From Apiotrichum sp. Y4204 (lineage: Eukaryota; Basidiomycota; Tremellomycetes; Trichosporonales; Trichosporonaceae): a DNA stretch of 64,000 nt. The notes below the pieces were generated by a model. The model saw only the letters and a list, made by a program, of their open reading frames with translations, searched no databases and was not told where the DNA came from. Shown here piece by piece: positions 1 to 13,288 of the stretch. Each line of letters starts with the position of its first letter. The first letter of the stretch is position 1. Where the stretch lies: the NCBI GenBank assembly GCA_025531455.1, contig JAMYHL010000006.1, positions 496,001 through 560,000 of the forward strand, in the 5' to 3' direction. The translations under genes and the position numbers were made by a program.

Positions 1-788
1 CCATCCCCAACCTATGCTCTGTGGTAGTGCGGTACTGCAGAGTAGGCCACGGATCGGACTGTGTCACCACTTGCCCCGGGACAAAGTTCGATTCGGGAGA
101 GCTCTCCGGCCCTGGGCAAAGTCGGTCACCGCAATGACTGGCTGGGGGCGGATCTCTTTTGTTGCGTCGCCGACCAAGTCACTGTTAAGGTGAATGAGCA
201 TGGCGGTGTGCATTGTGATCGCTATGAGGATGGGCGTGATGATTTTCAGCTCGTACGATCTGCATACACAGCGCGCTGAATGTGCTTCGATGCACGCTTG
301 GCTGGTCAGCAAGCACCTTTGATGCGACTCATGGAAATAACTCCCCGAGCTCCGAGTGGCAAATCAAGTTTCTCGGGATAGCCTCCTCTAGCTGATACTC
401 GTGCAACGCGTGAGTCAGCAATACATGCGGGATGCAGACATGGTAAACAGCACGAAGCTTAAGCTCATTGCACGAGTTGGAGTAATGCGCACCGTGCAGG
501 GCGTGCACAGAGCTAGAGGCATCCGCACCATCACCACAACCATTGCACAAGACCGAACTAGCAGTAAAGAATCGTGTGACAAGGGAGACCTGGGGCTCCG
601 CTGCGCCGGCCCTCTCCTCGAACACCCAACTCTCCCACGATGACACGATGACGAGGATACAGGTAACACGACAAGACAGCCTCCACACGAGCACACGGAC
701 CAACCTCCTGGCCAGCGCTCAACACTCTCATCATCAACATTGACGCTCGCAGCTCCGTTTTCTTCTTCGCACCCATTCACAGCTCGCA
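1..788. other. Intergenic sequence upstream of CSN3
   Basis: No gene was recognised on either strand. Short overlapping frames occur but have no intron-exon logic and no protein family resemblance. The last 60 bases or so before the CSN3 start are pyrimidine-rich with CA-rich stretches, as expected for a fungal 5' leader. The sequence could include the end of a gene lying outside the window. Confidence 0.5.
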
Positions 789-2830
789 ATGGCAGACGAC
801 GGCCAGCTTCCCACACCGCTTACGCCCGCGGGCTCTGGCCCCGGGCCCGCGACTCCCGAGGCCTCGAGCTCGACGCACGCCGCCTTCCCCAGCATCGTCG
901 ATCTAATGGCATCAAGCGGCGAGCAGAGCCAGCAGAGCCAGCAAGGGCAGCAGAGCCAGCAAAGTCAACAGAGCCAGCAGGGCCAACAGAGCCAGGGAGA
1001 GGGAAGCTCGAAAATGAAGTTTCTCCTGCCGACAACTCCCGAGCAGCTCTTCTCGATGATTGAGTCTCCGGCTGCGCGTGACATGTCCACGGTCGTGGCC
1101 ACCCTGGAGCAGTTGGCGGGCGGGCCGATCGCGCCGCCCTTGAGCGCGGCGCTTGCCAACGCGCGCCCCCCGGCACCAGCTCCGCTTCTCGCTCTCCCCG
1201 GCCTCGACATCCAGACCCTCCCCGACGAGAGACTGCGTGCTGGGACGCTTGGATTTGTCTATGTTTTGTGAGTGTGTGACTGGATGCCGCTGACGTCAGG
1301 ACGACCCGCCTCAATGCCCGCGCTGATGTGCGCCCCGCCCATGTGCTCGAGGACGCAGCCAGCTTTTGCGCAGTGGCAGAGCCGCTGCAGCTGGCCGTCA
1401 TACCCTCCCGAGGTCAGTTGCTTTGTCCATTATGATCAACTGGCGTGCTGACATGCAGTGACCGAGTTTGCCTGGAGCTTCCTTCGCGCGGCGCAGCAGG
1501 CTGGACGTGTGAGTGAAATCAACCATGAGTCACGTCTTGGGTCATTTGGAATGGCATTGCAGAGTGACCATAAGGGACTAATCACTGATCCCAGGTCGAC
1601 TTGACACTTGCACCCCTCGAGGCGCTGCTGCACGCCACCTCGCAGCCGTCCTTCTTCAACCCCGTGCATGCCGTCTTCCTCGAGGCGTGTCTCTACGCCG
1701 GCGCGTATCAGGCCGGTGCGAGGTCGCTTACCCAGGTCTACGTTAATGCTGGCGAGGTAAGCTGTCCGCTTGCTCCCAGCTGACATCAGGGAATCACTTA
1801 CATTGACGTCCTGGCGTATCACCACCATGCGGGCACCATCCTCGCCATGCTGGAGCAGTATGAGCGGGCCACGGAGATGTTCTTATTCGTATGTCTGCGC
1901 TCCTTCACCTACAACATGAGCGCGACGAGGCCACAACACTGACGCCAGGCGGCTGCCATGCCGACGTCGAGTCTCTCCGCCATTCAGATCCAGTGTGCCA
2001 AACGCGCCATCCTGTGCGAGCTTCTCAGCTCGGGCAAGCAGGTGCAGTTTCCGAAGGACACTTCGTCGATCGTCACGCGCTGGATGGACAAGAACATGCA
2101 AGAGTACCTAAACTTTGCAAAATCATTTGCCAAGGGAGATTGGGGCGCGGCGCAAGCGTCTCTTGAAACCAATACGGCCGTGTTTGGCGAGGTGGGTCGC
2201 TTCTATTCCTGCTTCTTACCCGCCAGGATAACAATCTCGGCCTCGCGAAGCGGGTGCTCCGCACGATCACTATGCGCCGCATCCTCAACCTGCGCAAAAC
2301 GTACTCGCGCTTGACCGTCGCTGATCTCACCGATCGCGTTGGCCTTTCAGGCCCGGCAGGGGAGGCTGAGGTGCTCGCGACCGTCCAGAGCATGGTAAGT
2401 CCTGCGGAGGGCGTAAACCACTGACACCTAGGCTGCCGCGAAGATGATCCGCGTTGATGTGTCCGACGGTCCATCACCGGTGCTCACCTTCCTCGACGAC
2501 GACGACTATGCCTCGCCCGACAAGATGCGCGAGCTCAAGCAGGCGCAGCAGCTCGCGAGCTGGCTGCATGCTGACCTTGAGCGCGGGAACCGTGCAATCG
2601 GGTTGAACAAGAAGTGGCTATCAAAGGTGTGTTTCTGTCGAACCCTCTGCTACCGGCCAAGCGGATGAACCTCAACTGACCACCAGCAAGTCAAGTACGA
2701 CGAGCGCGAGGCGTTTCCCGAAAAGTACGCCGCGACGCGCAAGAAAACGCTCCCCGACGACACCGGCAGCTCGGGGCCGGCGCCGGCTGTGCGCGGCGTC
2801 GGCAGCAACCTCGGCGACATGGGCTTCTAG
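789..2830 (+). CDS. CSN3: COP9 signalosome complex subunit 3 (PCI-domain protein)
   Basis: Nine exons (789-1267, 1300-1412, 1459-1508, 1595-1756, 1790-1888, 1949-2191, 2227-2394, 2432-2626, 2687-2830) give 550 residues with frame kept throughout. The middle and C-terminal parts follow the CSN3 pattern: a helical-repeat region with YIDVLAYHHHAGTI, then PTSSLSAIQIQCAKRAIL, FPKDTSSIVTRW, the DNNLGLAKR segment and a PCI-like winged helix ending near VQSMAAKMIRVDV. CSN3 is a scaffold subunit of the signalosome, which removes NEDD8 from cullin ubiquitin ligases in nucleus and cytosol. The protein is longer than usual (about 420-450). The excess is N-terminal: a Gln/Ser-rich tract around residues 43-70 that looks unstructured and lineage-specific. 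The family call is firm. Start choice is the first in-frame ATG after a pyrimidine-rich leader. Confidence 0.9.
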
Positions 2831-4760
2831 TTGTATTCATACGATATGCGTGTACATGATGAGAGGGGCGATCACGCCGGGCATGGGTCTGCAGCATGCG
2901 GGGTCTAGGATATGGGATGCACATGTGGATTTCTGGTGGTGTGGATTGTGGAGTTAGAACCAGGCGACCTGATATGACCCAACATGTTGTGCGACACGAC
3001 GTGCAACGCGACTGTCGCGCGAGGTGCAGCTCTGAGGCAGCAGGGATTAAGGAACATGGATCATCGACACAACCCCTCAGTCAGACAAGAAGCACCGACT
3101 GACTTGAGGTCTTCAGGATATCAGGCGCGTCAGGACGATAACAAAAGTGGCGCCTTAATCTACCCCGCCAATGTCGATGCGCTGTAATTCTGCTCATCTG
3201 CAACGCCCGACGTCATACAGTGGCGACCAGTCATGCCGCGACGCTCGATAGACGCGTGAGCAGATTGGCAGTGATAGGCTGCAAGTTGCGAGGGGGGGTG
3301 TGGGGATGTTCCGGTCCAGGACTGTCCAGGACTGTTTTTGTTTGTGTGCGGTTGGGACCCCGCATGGCGGGCACCGTTCCTACGGCGCGCGGCGCGCAGT
3401 GCGCGGAGTATACACGTGTGTGTCTGAAGCAAGGCCAGCGCGCGCCAGCACCGCCCGGCGGGCACCGGCCCGTGCCCCTTCCGAGCTTCGGCTGGCGGGC
3501 GCTGTCAAGACCGGAGACTGTTGGCCGCTGTCTGACTTTCACTCTGTGTCTGCTAAGCGCGTCCAGTACCGCACACCTGGTACTACAACACACAGACAAC
3601 GCTAGGGCTACGCCAGCTGCGCGCTGCGGGAGACTGCTAGATGTGTACCGAGTTACTAAGCTCGGGCCCAATTCAGATCATGCCATGGCCCCATGGCCCA
3701 TGGCCCGGAGAGTGCCACACCATTCGGGCCTAGGATGCCCACTCGATGCTGAATCCAGGCTACCTCGCGGCCCACATTGACACATCGGGGGATCCGCAGT
3801 GGGGGAACGGCAACGGGCAAAGACGGATGCAGACATGAAAAGACGGAGCGGCGCGCGCGGTGTTGCGGAGACAGCGCCGAACAAGCGGAACTACGGAGCG
3901 CGCCCGCAGCCCCGAGGCCCGTTCCCTTCCTAGCGCGCTCGGCATCGGCATGCCTCGCACTAGTACTGTGTCGGGCGCACCTCGCAGGCGTCGATCAGTG
4001 ATCGGCTGGGGTCCGAGCGCACCCGACCCCCTTATGGCGATCCCTTCCGAGGATCCAGGGCGGGACCCCACAAGGGGCGCAGGGCGGGCACAGGAGGGAA
4101 GCATCCGGCCTGGCTGACGTCTATGGTGACGCTGTCTCTGCGGCCCCACTTGCATCACTCTGGGCATCACTACGGATGCAGGGGGAGAATGCGTCAGATA
4201 ATAATTCATTCAGATGCACAGATGGGCTCGCTCTCGCTCGCTCGCTCGGCATTACCCCCGCGCCTGGCTCGGCCCTTGTCGGCTATTCGGGAGTGATCAT
4301 CCCAGAGAAATGAGATTACGGCTGGATGCAGTGCGGGGCTGCAACGACTGTAGGCGAGGTGCCTCTTGGCTGCCCGCCCCCTTTTTGACTCGGCACAAGA
4401 TACCTCCCACCTTCTCCCCTCCGCCCCCGGGTCTGTGCTCAGCCGGTGTGCGCGCACCCATTTCACCCATTTTCGCGTCGTGGGCCAGTAGGAAGCCGGC
4501 GGAGGGGGACATTATTGAGACACCCAGAGAAATGCATCCAAAGCCACCTACGCTCTCTGGCGCAACACACGTAGCACACTCTGTCCCTCTGTCCCTCGCT
4601 CTCTACCCCGCTTGTTAACCCCGTATTGCCGCCTGACCCCTCGCTCTGCCGCGCTTGCACACCCCTCCCTCCCTCTCACGCTTACCCACCGCACCTTATC
4701 TTCCCTCCTCTCTCTCTTCTCTCTTTCTCTCTTCTCTCCACATCACAACATTCATCCATC
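2831..4760. other. Intergenic region between CSN3 and the next gene, with simple repeats and a pyrimidine-rich promoter tract
   Basis: No coding region could be supported. Three CCATGG words at about 8-bp spacing lie at 3683-3704, and a GCTC microsatellite lies at 4226-4248. From about 4655 to 4750 the sequence is almost purely C/T, directly ahead of the next start codon. Confidence 0.6.
4660..4750 (+). promoter_or_regulatory. CT-rich core promoter / leader tract
   Basis: About 90 bases made almost entirely of C and T end 10 bases before the ATG at 4761. Long pyrimidine tracts next to the transcription start are typical of strongly expressed fungal genes. The gene that follows also has strongly biased C-ending codons, which fits. 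Confidence 0.55.
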
Positions 4761-6627
4761 ATGCCCCAGCCCGCCCTCGACGTCAAGAAGTACCTCACAT
4801 TCGCCCTCCCCTCGCTCGCCGAGAAGTACCCCCCGGGTACCGGCGGCACCGGCCCCCGTGCCGAGTGGCCCGAGGGCACTCTCAAGGGTGTCGAGACCAT
4901 CGATGAGTTTGGCAAGCAGGTCAACAACTGTGAGTGTGATGGAGATTTGGGGAAAGAGTGGGGACAAGTGTGCTGGTGGCCGCGGACACGGCGAATGTGC
5001 TTTGCCCCGCTGTGGGAATGGGGATTGGGCGTGGAGCACAAACTCCTAGCTCCAGGTCTAAGCCTGGTGCAATCGGCCTAGTCCCCTGTCGCGCTGGCAT
5101 CCGTGAAGCAGCGCCATCTTCCTTTTGTTCGCCATCGCGCTCAGGCCGCACGCTACCACCCACGTTTACGCACCCCTTTCCCCGAAGACGCCCATCCCCG
5201 CTGATCCCCGCTAACATGTCACAGTCATGGACAAGTTCCCCTCGCAGACCGTCAACCCCAACCCGTACAAGAAGTACCCCAAGTTCGTCCAGGTCACCCA
5301 CGAGCTCCCCAACCCCATCCGCAACCCCGGCGACCTTCAGAAGGGTGCGTATGCGTCATTGTGTCACTTTGTTGTTCGTGCCCACTCGCAGTCGATTGGC
5401 TGCTGCTACCCATCCTCAGCCGAGGAGGCGTGGCGATGACTGTGCGCCCGTCTGTCGGGCAGGGGCAGTGGAGGTGGCTGCGGGGAAGCGACGACCAGGC
5501 GGCCTTCTATTCGTCTGACTCGGTTACCTGGTCCCATTGCCGCACACAGAAGGTGTTCCGGCCCCATTGATCTCTGGCCGTGACGGCCATGACGATGAGG
5601 CGGGTCGTGATCGCACATTATTGGACGATGCCGCCGCGTCGTTGCCGCCGCCAATGATGTTGCGGCATTCGCCCCTGCCCTTTCCAGACCCTGTCTTCCT
5701 CCCCCTCTCGGCCTATTATGCGCGTCACTGGCGCCAGAGGCCCCGGCGTAACTGTTTCTATTGTGCATGAAAACAAACGCTGACCACCAGCTCTTGCCCT
5801 TCTTCCCCTTGCCAGTGTCGCTTCGGTCCTGACTGCCCTCGAGTCCGGCCCTCAGGGCTGGCCGTATGGCCCCCGCACCGACGCCGCCGGCTACGAGTCG
5901 GACGGCGGCGAGGAAGCGCACCACGAGGAGGAGCGCCGCTTGCTCCCCCGTGAGCCTGCCAAGGAGTGGGCCTTCCGCTACTCCAAGTCCCCGATGGGTG
6001 AGTCAAGCCGTCGCGCTAGTGCCGGCGCGCTGGTCCACTGGAATCCCCACTAACAGCTAGGCTCCGGCGAGCTTCTCCTCGTCAAGGGCGAGACCAACGA
6101 CGTTAACATGGTTGTCCGCACCATCAACTCGGCTGCCTTCGCCCCGGCTGACTGGGAGGAGTTTGCCGTTACCGGTCCCTACCACTACAACACCAAGAGC
6201 AAGGCCTCGTGGTACTGGTCGCGTACTTGGGGCGCCTGCAAGCGTCTGCAGACCAAGTACTGGGTCCTCACCGACTGGCAGCGTTGGGTGTTTGGTGTCT
6301 TCAACGAGGATGGCTCGCACGCGTTCCACTCGCCTATCCTGCACTGCAACGAGGAGCAGCCCACCATCCTTGAGGCCCTCTTCTACTGGGCCTCGTCGTC
6401 CAAGAAGGCTGAGAACGGCTTTCAGCTCCCCAAGCCCAAGGACGTCTCGTCCATGGCCGCCCTCTTCCCTTCCAACCCCGCTCGTCGTGTCAGCGTCTCG
6501 GGTCGCTCCGGCCACGTTCCCCGCGACCCTTCCAAGGTCAAGGCCGCCAACGAGAGCGACGTGAGTTGAGGATCTATCTTGTTGATAAGTACTGACATTC
6601 CAGATTGAGGAGAGCGACGCCGAGTAA
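4761..6627 (+). CDS. Conserved basidiomycete protein of unknown function, 339 aa
   Basis: Exons 4761-4929, 5225-5344, 5791-5997, 6061-6560 and 6604-6627 join in frame to 339 residues. The second acceptor was chosen at 5790 (branch site CTGAC), because the alternative at about 5818 breaks the frame. The N-terminal half is Pro-rich with an acidic, Glu-rich patch near residue 120. The C-terminal half is Trp/Tyr-rich, with blocks such as WYWSRTWGACKRLQ and YWVLTDWQRWVFGVF followed by a QPTILEALFYWA block, a pattern I associate with uncharacterised agaricomycete proteins. No catalytic motif, signal peptide or membrane segment is visible. Codon bias and the CT-rich promoter suggest high expression. 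Two introns are long for this locus (295 and 446 nt). The gene model is good; the function is unknown. Confidence 0.8.
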
Positions 6628-7506
6628 GCGACGCGCGCAGTCGCAGTTGTAGCCCACGTCCGGTCTAGAAGCATGGAATGTATATGTCAAGTATGAGAGC
6701 GGGACGAGTGGTTTGGACGTAGGTATCCATCCGTACGTGGCTCGAGTTGTAGTACAAAAGTACCACGCATTGAGTACCTGCCTATTTTTACCACGACGAG
6801 CCATGGCGTGGCACACACAGCACTAAGAGCATCAATTGATGGGAACTGATTGTCGCGCGGCAATGACATCTGCTGTCTTACCTTGCACAGCACATGGAAC
6901 TCCGTTCACGGACTCACCAGCATCTGCCACGACAGGATGAGCATTCGAACATCACAAGCAGTACCACTGTCCACCTGATCAATGCCGTCGCTGACCTCGG
7001 CACCCGAACCGATCTAGTCATTGTGTGACTTTGTTCTCACCTAGAGCTCCGTCCGAAGGCGTGTGGCTCACCTTGACTATGAAGTTTGGGACCATCCTTT
7101 GGCTGGAGCGTGCCTGTTCATGCCGTTGCGTAGACCGTAGACTGCCAATGTCGCGGTGGAGGTATTGTGGGAGTCGTTTGTAGATGTCCTCGGTTCGGTC
7201 TTGAGCATTGCTGACCGAGTGGAATAGTCGCTGGGATAATAGCTTTATGCATCATTGCGTTCACGGCATTTGTGTGTCAATACTCCGAGGCGCGACGCGT
7301 AAGTTCAGTTAGTCAGAGATACACTTGGAGCAATTAGTATTGATCATGTCAGCAAGTTAAGTCAGTCCACCTTTGCACAGACACCGTATCTCTCCCCACT
7401 TCCCAAATCCAACCGCACAGTACCCCTGCGGCCCGCAATCCCACTCCAGTCAGGGCTCATAACTCATCCATACATAAGAAGGGGTAGGCTACGGCAAGCG
7501 GAGCGC
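6628..7506. other. Convergent intergenic region (two 3' ends)
   Basis: This lies between the 3' ends of a + strand gene and the - strand NDK gene. It is less GC-rich than the flanking genes, with no frame worth calling. It should hold both 3' UTRs and polyadenylation sites. I see no repeat or RNA gene. Confidence 0.55.
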
Positions 7507-8161
7507 TTACTCGTAGATCCAGGCCTCCTGGGCGGCCGAGTACTGGCAGAGGCCGCCCTCGCCGAACCAGAGGGCAATCTCGCGCTGGGCCGACTCGACA
7601 GAGTCCGAGCCGTGGCAGACGTTCTTTCCGACGTCGAGCGAGTAGTCGCCGCGGATGGTGCCGGGCGCCGAGGCAAGGGGGTTGGTCGCGCCGAGCATGG
7701 TGCGGCCAGTCTTGACGGCGTCAAGGCCCTCCCAGACCATGCAGACGACGGGGCCCGAGGACACTAAAGGAGAGTAAGTATCGCAAGGACATAAAAGCTC
7801 CTGGCCAGCACTCACTGTACTCGATGAGCTTGGGGAAGAAGCCCTTGCTCGAGAGGTCCTCGTAGTGCTTGTTGAGGAGCTCCTTCGAGGGCTGGGCGAG
7901 CTTGAGGGCGACGAGCTTGTAGCCGCGCTTCTCGAAGCGGCCGATGATCTCGCCGACGAGGCCGCGCTGGACGCCGTCGGGCCTGGTACGTCAGTACAGA
8001 GGACTGGAGAGTGGAGATTTTGCGGAAAGCGGCGCCGGAATCGTCGCCGAGTCGCCAGATTCGGACCGCTTTTTCTGGCGCCGACGCCGTCGCCGTCGCC
8101 GCCGACGCCGCCGCCGCTCTACTCACTTGATCATGATGTAGGTCTGCTCCGTCTTGCTCAT
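7507..8161 (-). CDS. NDK1: Nucleoside diphosphate kinase
   Basis: Three exons on the minus strand (8127-8161, 7816-7982, 7507-7763) give 152 residues, the normal NDK length. The enzyme moves the gamma phosphate of ATP to nucleoside diphosphates through a phospho-histidine. Family blocks appear in order: [41 protein letters not shown], the [16 protein letters not shown] block with the catalytic His, and a C-terminal WIYE. No targeting sequence is present, so it is probably cytosolic. Intron 1 (7983-8126) opens with a GGC/GAC triplet-repeat tract right after the donor; its retention would stop translation at once. The identification is secure. Confidence 0.95.
8059..8120 (-). repeat. GC-rich triplet repeat inside NDK intron 1
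   Basis: Immediately after the 5' splice site the intron consists of imperfect GGC/GAC/GTC triplets over about 45 bases on the coding strand. This is a short microsatellite with no evident coding role. Confidence 0.6.
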
Positions 8162-9163
8162 TTTGCTATCTGGTGGACGTTGTTTGGTCGATGGATAGAT
8201 GGGGAAAGAAAAACAGAGCAAGATGAAAGATATCTCGATGGCAGGAGCGGGTGCAGGAGCGAGTGGCACCGCCAACGCGACACGTTGGAACCCCCTCCAC
8301 CGGGCACCCACGAAAAAAATCAGACTACACCGTAGAGTGAGGAACCAAAAAAGGGACCGCTTCCCCCGACCCTGGATGGCACTGCACCCACGCGGCCGCG
8401 ATCATATCCCCGGCTTTTGCCGGCCGTGGCGAGTGGCACCCTAGCACCAACCTCGATATTGAAGATCGAGAACGTCGAGGCCTTGACCGTTGGGAACGCA
8501 TGCATATTGACCTATTGTCGAGACTGCACACAATACGAGGTTGCAGGGCGTGTGACGAGGCGCAGAGGGACAGATGGTGCTTCCGATCCTTTTGCAGCTG
8601 CCCAAATGCAGGTGTAGTTCGCTGCCCAAATGCAGGTGTAGTTCCCGCCAGCCGCCAGCATGTGTGCGACGGCCCGCCACAAGGCTTCGCATGCAGTAGT
8701 CTCGCTGCGACTGCTTCGCGCTATGGGTCCTCCCGCCGTTTGCATGTAGACTGCAGTAGCAGAAGTAGCTGTAATGACGTGAAGCCGCGTGGTTATCGCT
8801 GGACTCCCGGGCTCGGTCTGGACACAGAGGCCGAGCGAACTTCGTCAGGGGCTCTGTTGCCGTCGTCTCTTGTGTTCTCGACGAGCCCGTCATGTACATA
8901 TGCTAAATTCGGTTGTTGCTGGTGTTAGTAATTGAGCATCCCGAGCATCCCTTGCTGATTTAAGTCTTCTAACTCCTCAATCCCGATGCCACAGCTCCCA
9001 AGACTTCTCCGCCAATGTCCGCTTCTTATCCACAATGCATCAAGACTCGCAAAACAATGGCACGTGGTTCTACTTCTCTTACGGCCTCCTACGATCCGAG
9101 GCTGGAGGTGACACAACCTCGAAACCGGGATGCCGACTTAACCGAATTAACTCAATGCTCAGC
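8162..9163. other. Intergenic: NDK promoter side and PEP4 3' side
   Basis: Both flanking genes read leftward, so this holds the NDK promoter and the PEP4 3' UTR. Apart from the exact tandem repeat at 8597-8644, I see no structured element and no supportable gene. Confidence 0.55.
8597..8644. repeat. Exact 24-bp tandem duplication
   Basis: The 24 bases beginning GCTGCCCAAATGC and ending GTAGTTC occur twice back to back (8597-8620 and 8621-8644) without mismatch. An exact copy implies a recent duplication or selection for both copies. It lies about 450 bp upstream of the NDK start codon. Confidence 0.9.
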
Positions 9164-10770
<1,607 letters not shown>

Positions 10771-13288
10771 GATGTGTGGTGGATGGTGGTGAGATGGAAT
10801 GAAGGATGGAGATGAATGGGAGGAAGGAGAGTTGTATCAATATGGGAATCGATACGGTTGATTATGATGTAGTTGCTGGGCCAGGGAGGGCGACCTCGTG
10901 CTTATACGTCAATGGGGGGTTCTATGGTGGGAGTGTGGGCGCCGGGGAGAGATTGCCACCCAGCCAGAGTCAGCCAGTCAGCCAGACCGCCAGAGCCTGC
11001 AGAGGCACATGCGCACGCGTGCACACATTCCCCCTTGGCCCCTATCAATCCCCGCTTCCTGTCCTGATCGACCTGATCTCTCTCCTGGCTGGGACAATGG
11101 CTGGAACTGGGACTGCAACACTACTGCAGCCAAACGGCAAGCGCGCGCAAGAGCCTCATGCCAGACTGCCGACCGCCTGCCCGGCCTGCCCCTGCTGCGC
11201 TGCTGCCCTGCTCTCGTATTTTAGGTCCCGCTTCCCACCCAATCAGGAAACCCGGCAGCCCTCCAGCCGACCCGGATATGACGTCAGTACAGTCCCTGGG
11301 TGCTGAGAACGGCCAGAACCAGAGTGGATTGCGAGCTGCGGAGAATGACTGTCGCGCGTACTCTCAACCGCGATCGAGCGCACATCTCCACGCGACAAGC
11401 TCACAAGATCACAAGATTGAGACACGGTCCTTGTCTTAAGCTGGACGCGTTTGGCGGTTGGAAGACACGTCGAACTATTGCGATGGTGAGACACCGAGTG
11501 CAGGCCAAGTGCGAGCTCAGTAAGTGGATCAGTGGCCTTCTCGTACCTGCCGCTAAGCACACACCTGCGCGCTTAGCCTAGCCACTTTTGATCAATTCGA
11601 CGCCGCGAAGAATGGGGCTTAAGCCTCGTGCTCAAGCACGACGTCATTTTCACATATGAAACCCCCCAGGTGTTTTCAATAAGCCAAGCGCCAAGCTGAG
11701 AGTTACCGGCACCGGACGGCTAGGGTGTGTGTTGATGGTGGACTTGTGTTTGGTTTAGTTGGACTTGTGGTCGGTGTAGTAGTGACACCGTGTGTAGCTC
11801 CTTTGTCTGTTTAAGTTCCTTACACCGCACCCACCTCATTAAACCAGTGGCTCGGAGTTGAGGTTACCTTTGATCCAAGTGTAGGTTTGTGGCGACTGGT
11901 GAGCGTCAAGTCCCGAAATCAACGGCTTTGAACGGTCGTATGTCACGGACTCAACAAGGCTCAGATCGCTCGATTGACGATCTGATAGTGAGCTCTTTGC
12001 AGAGACCCCACGGCGTTGCCTTATGACGATTGTCACATCGTACACGTTTAAGATAAGGAGTATCCTTGCTGTTTCGTGTCATGGTCAGTTTCGTGTTGTG
12101 CTGCGCGTGTATTCCGTGTACCCCGTGAGCTGTGAGCCCGTATCCCATCGGATATGAAGCATGTCACGTAGTTATACCTCCCAGGCCGACGATTCCGCCA
12201 AGAGCTATTCATGATATGTCTTAATATAGAACCTGTGCGTCTCCTCCATCCAACGGATCAGTTTTGAGCTACAGTACATAGTGTATGGGAGTTCCCTGTG
12301 TACTTGTGCATGATCCTGCACTCTGCAGTCACTGACAAGTGGGTTCAAGAAAGGTTATGCCCTGGTGTGGATTAGGCTAAAACCTGACGCTCACGGATTC
12401 ATCTTGTAAGACTCGACAACGGAAAGCGAGTTTGGGCGGTGAACTCCTACAAGAATGGGGTCTGACAACAAGGTATCTGCATTCAGCACTACGCTGTCTA
12501 TCTTGCCTTTTCATCTGATATTTTCGAAGCACCGCATCTCGCGGTGCTCGCAGGCCTCCTCCCCTCTTCAAAACCAAGCGCCACAAACCTGACCCCGCGA
12601 ACCGCGCAATCAGGTGACGGCTCTCCGGGCGGGTGCCTAGGCCTGCCGATGCTTAAAATTATGGATGTCTGCGCCTGATACGTTTTCCGTCGTTGCTTCT
12701 CCGCACTCTTAACCGGAGTTCCGAGGTCCAGAGCTTTCGGCCCCTAGCCCACAGTGAGGGATCGCTTCGGGTGCGTCGGGGCGGACAGTGATCGAGAGTT
12801 TGAGAGGGGCCAGAACTTCCACCGGAACTCGGATCCAGTGTGATTAAACGGCCTGGATCGCGAGAGAGGTGGAAACTCTTACGCCCTCCGACAACCGTTT
12901 CCGACGCAAACGCTATTGCGCACGGATACACCTGCACCGCATCGTGGTGCCGCGCAACAAACGCTCCATGACTCTGAAAACTCTCACGTACTCACACAGA
13001 CACCCGCTCACTCTCACACTAATGTACTACGGGAGGTGGTCAGAGACGCCGTCTTTCCGCGAATCACGCCCAGGATGAGAGCCTGTCTGTTCTCGGGCCT
13101 TGCTGTGAGGGCGGGCGCGGCTCGCGGGCCTTGCGGAGACGGGATGCGGCAGAGTGTGGATGGAACCCACTTACCAATCTGAGCAAAGGGAATCCAGAGT
13201 CTAGTCAGAGTGGGGAGCAGCTCCACGATATAAAGGAAGCGAGCGTTAACCCCGGCTCTTCCCCAACGGCTCCAAGGATTCCACCACG
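10771..13288. other. Long divergent intergenic region (2.5 kb)
   Basis: This holds the promoters of PEP4 (leftward) and the secreted repeat protein (rightward). Several CAGCCAG words cluster near 10960-10995. A perfect 8-bp inverted repeat with a 5-base loop lies at 12528-12548. The middle is AT-richer than the genes. No coding region, tRNA or transposon was recognised. Confidence 0.55.
13229..13236 (+). promoter_or_regulatory. TATA box candidate
   Basis: TATAAAGG lies 53-60 bases upstream of the ATG at 13289. Position and sequence match a fungal TATA element, which suggests regulated rather than constitutive transcription of the secreted protein gene. Confidence 0.5.

Noticed and set aside
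80..110. GTTCGATTC, resembling a tRNA B box
   Set aside because: No A box at the right distance and no acceptor or anticodon stem can be folded around it.
12528..12548. Perfect 8-bp stem with 5-base loop (possible RNA gene or terminator)
   Set aside because: No tRNA or snoRNA landmarks surround it; one short hairpin in 2.5 kb of spacer is expected by chance.
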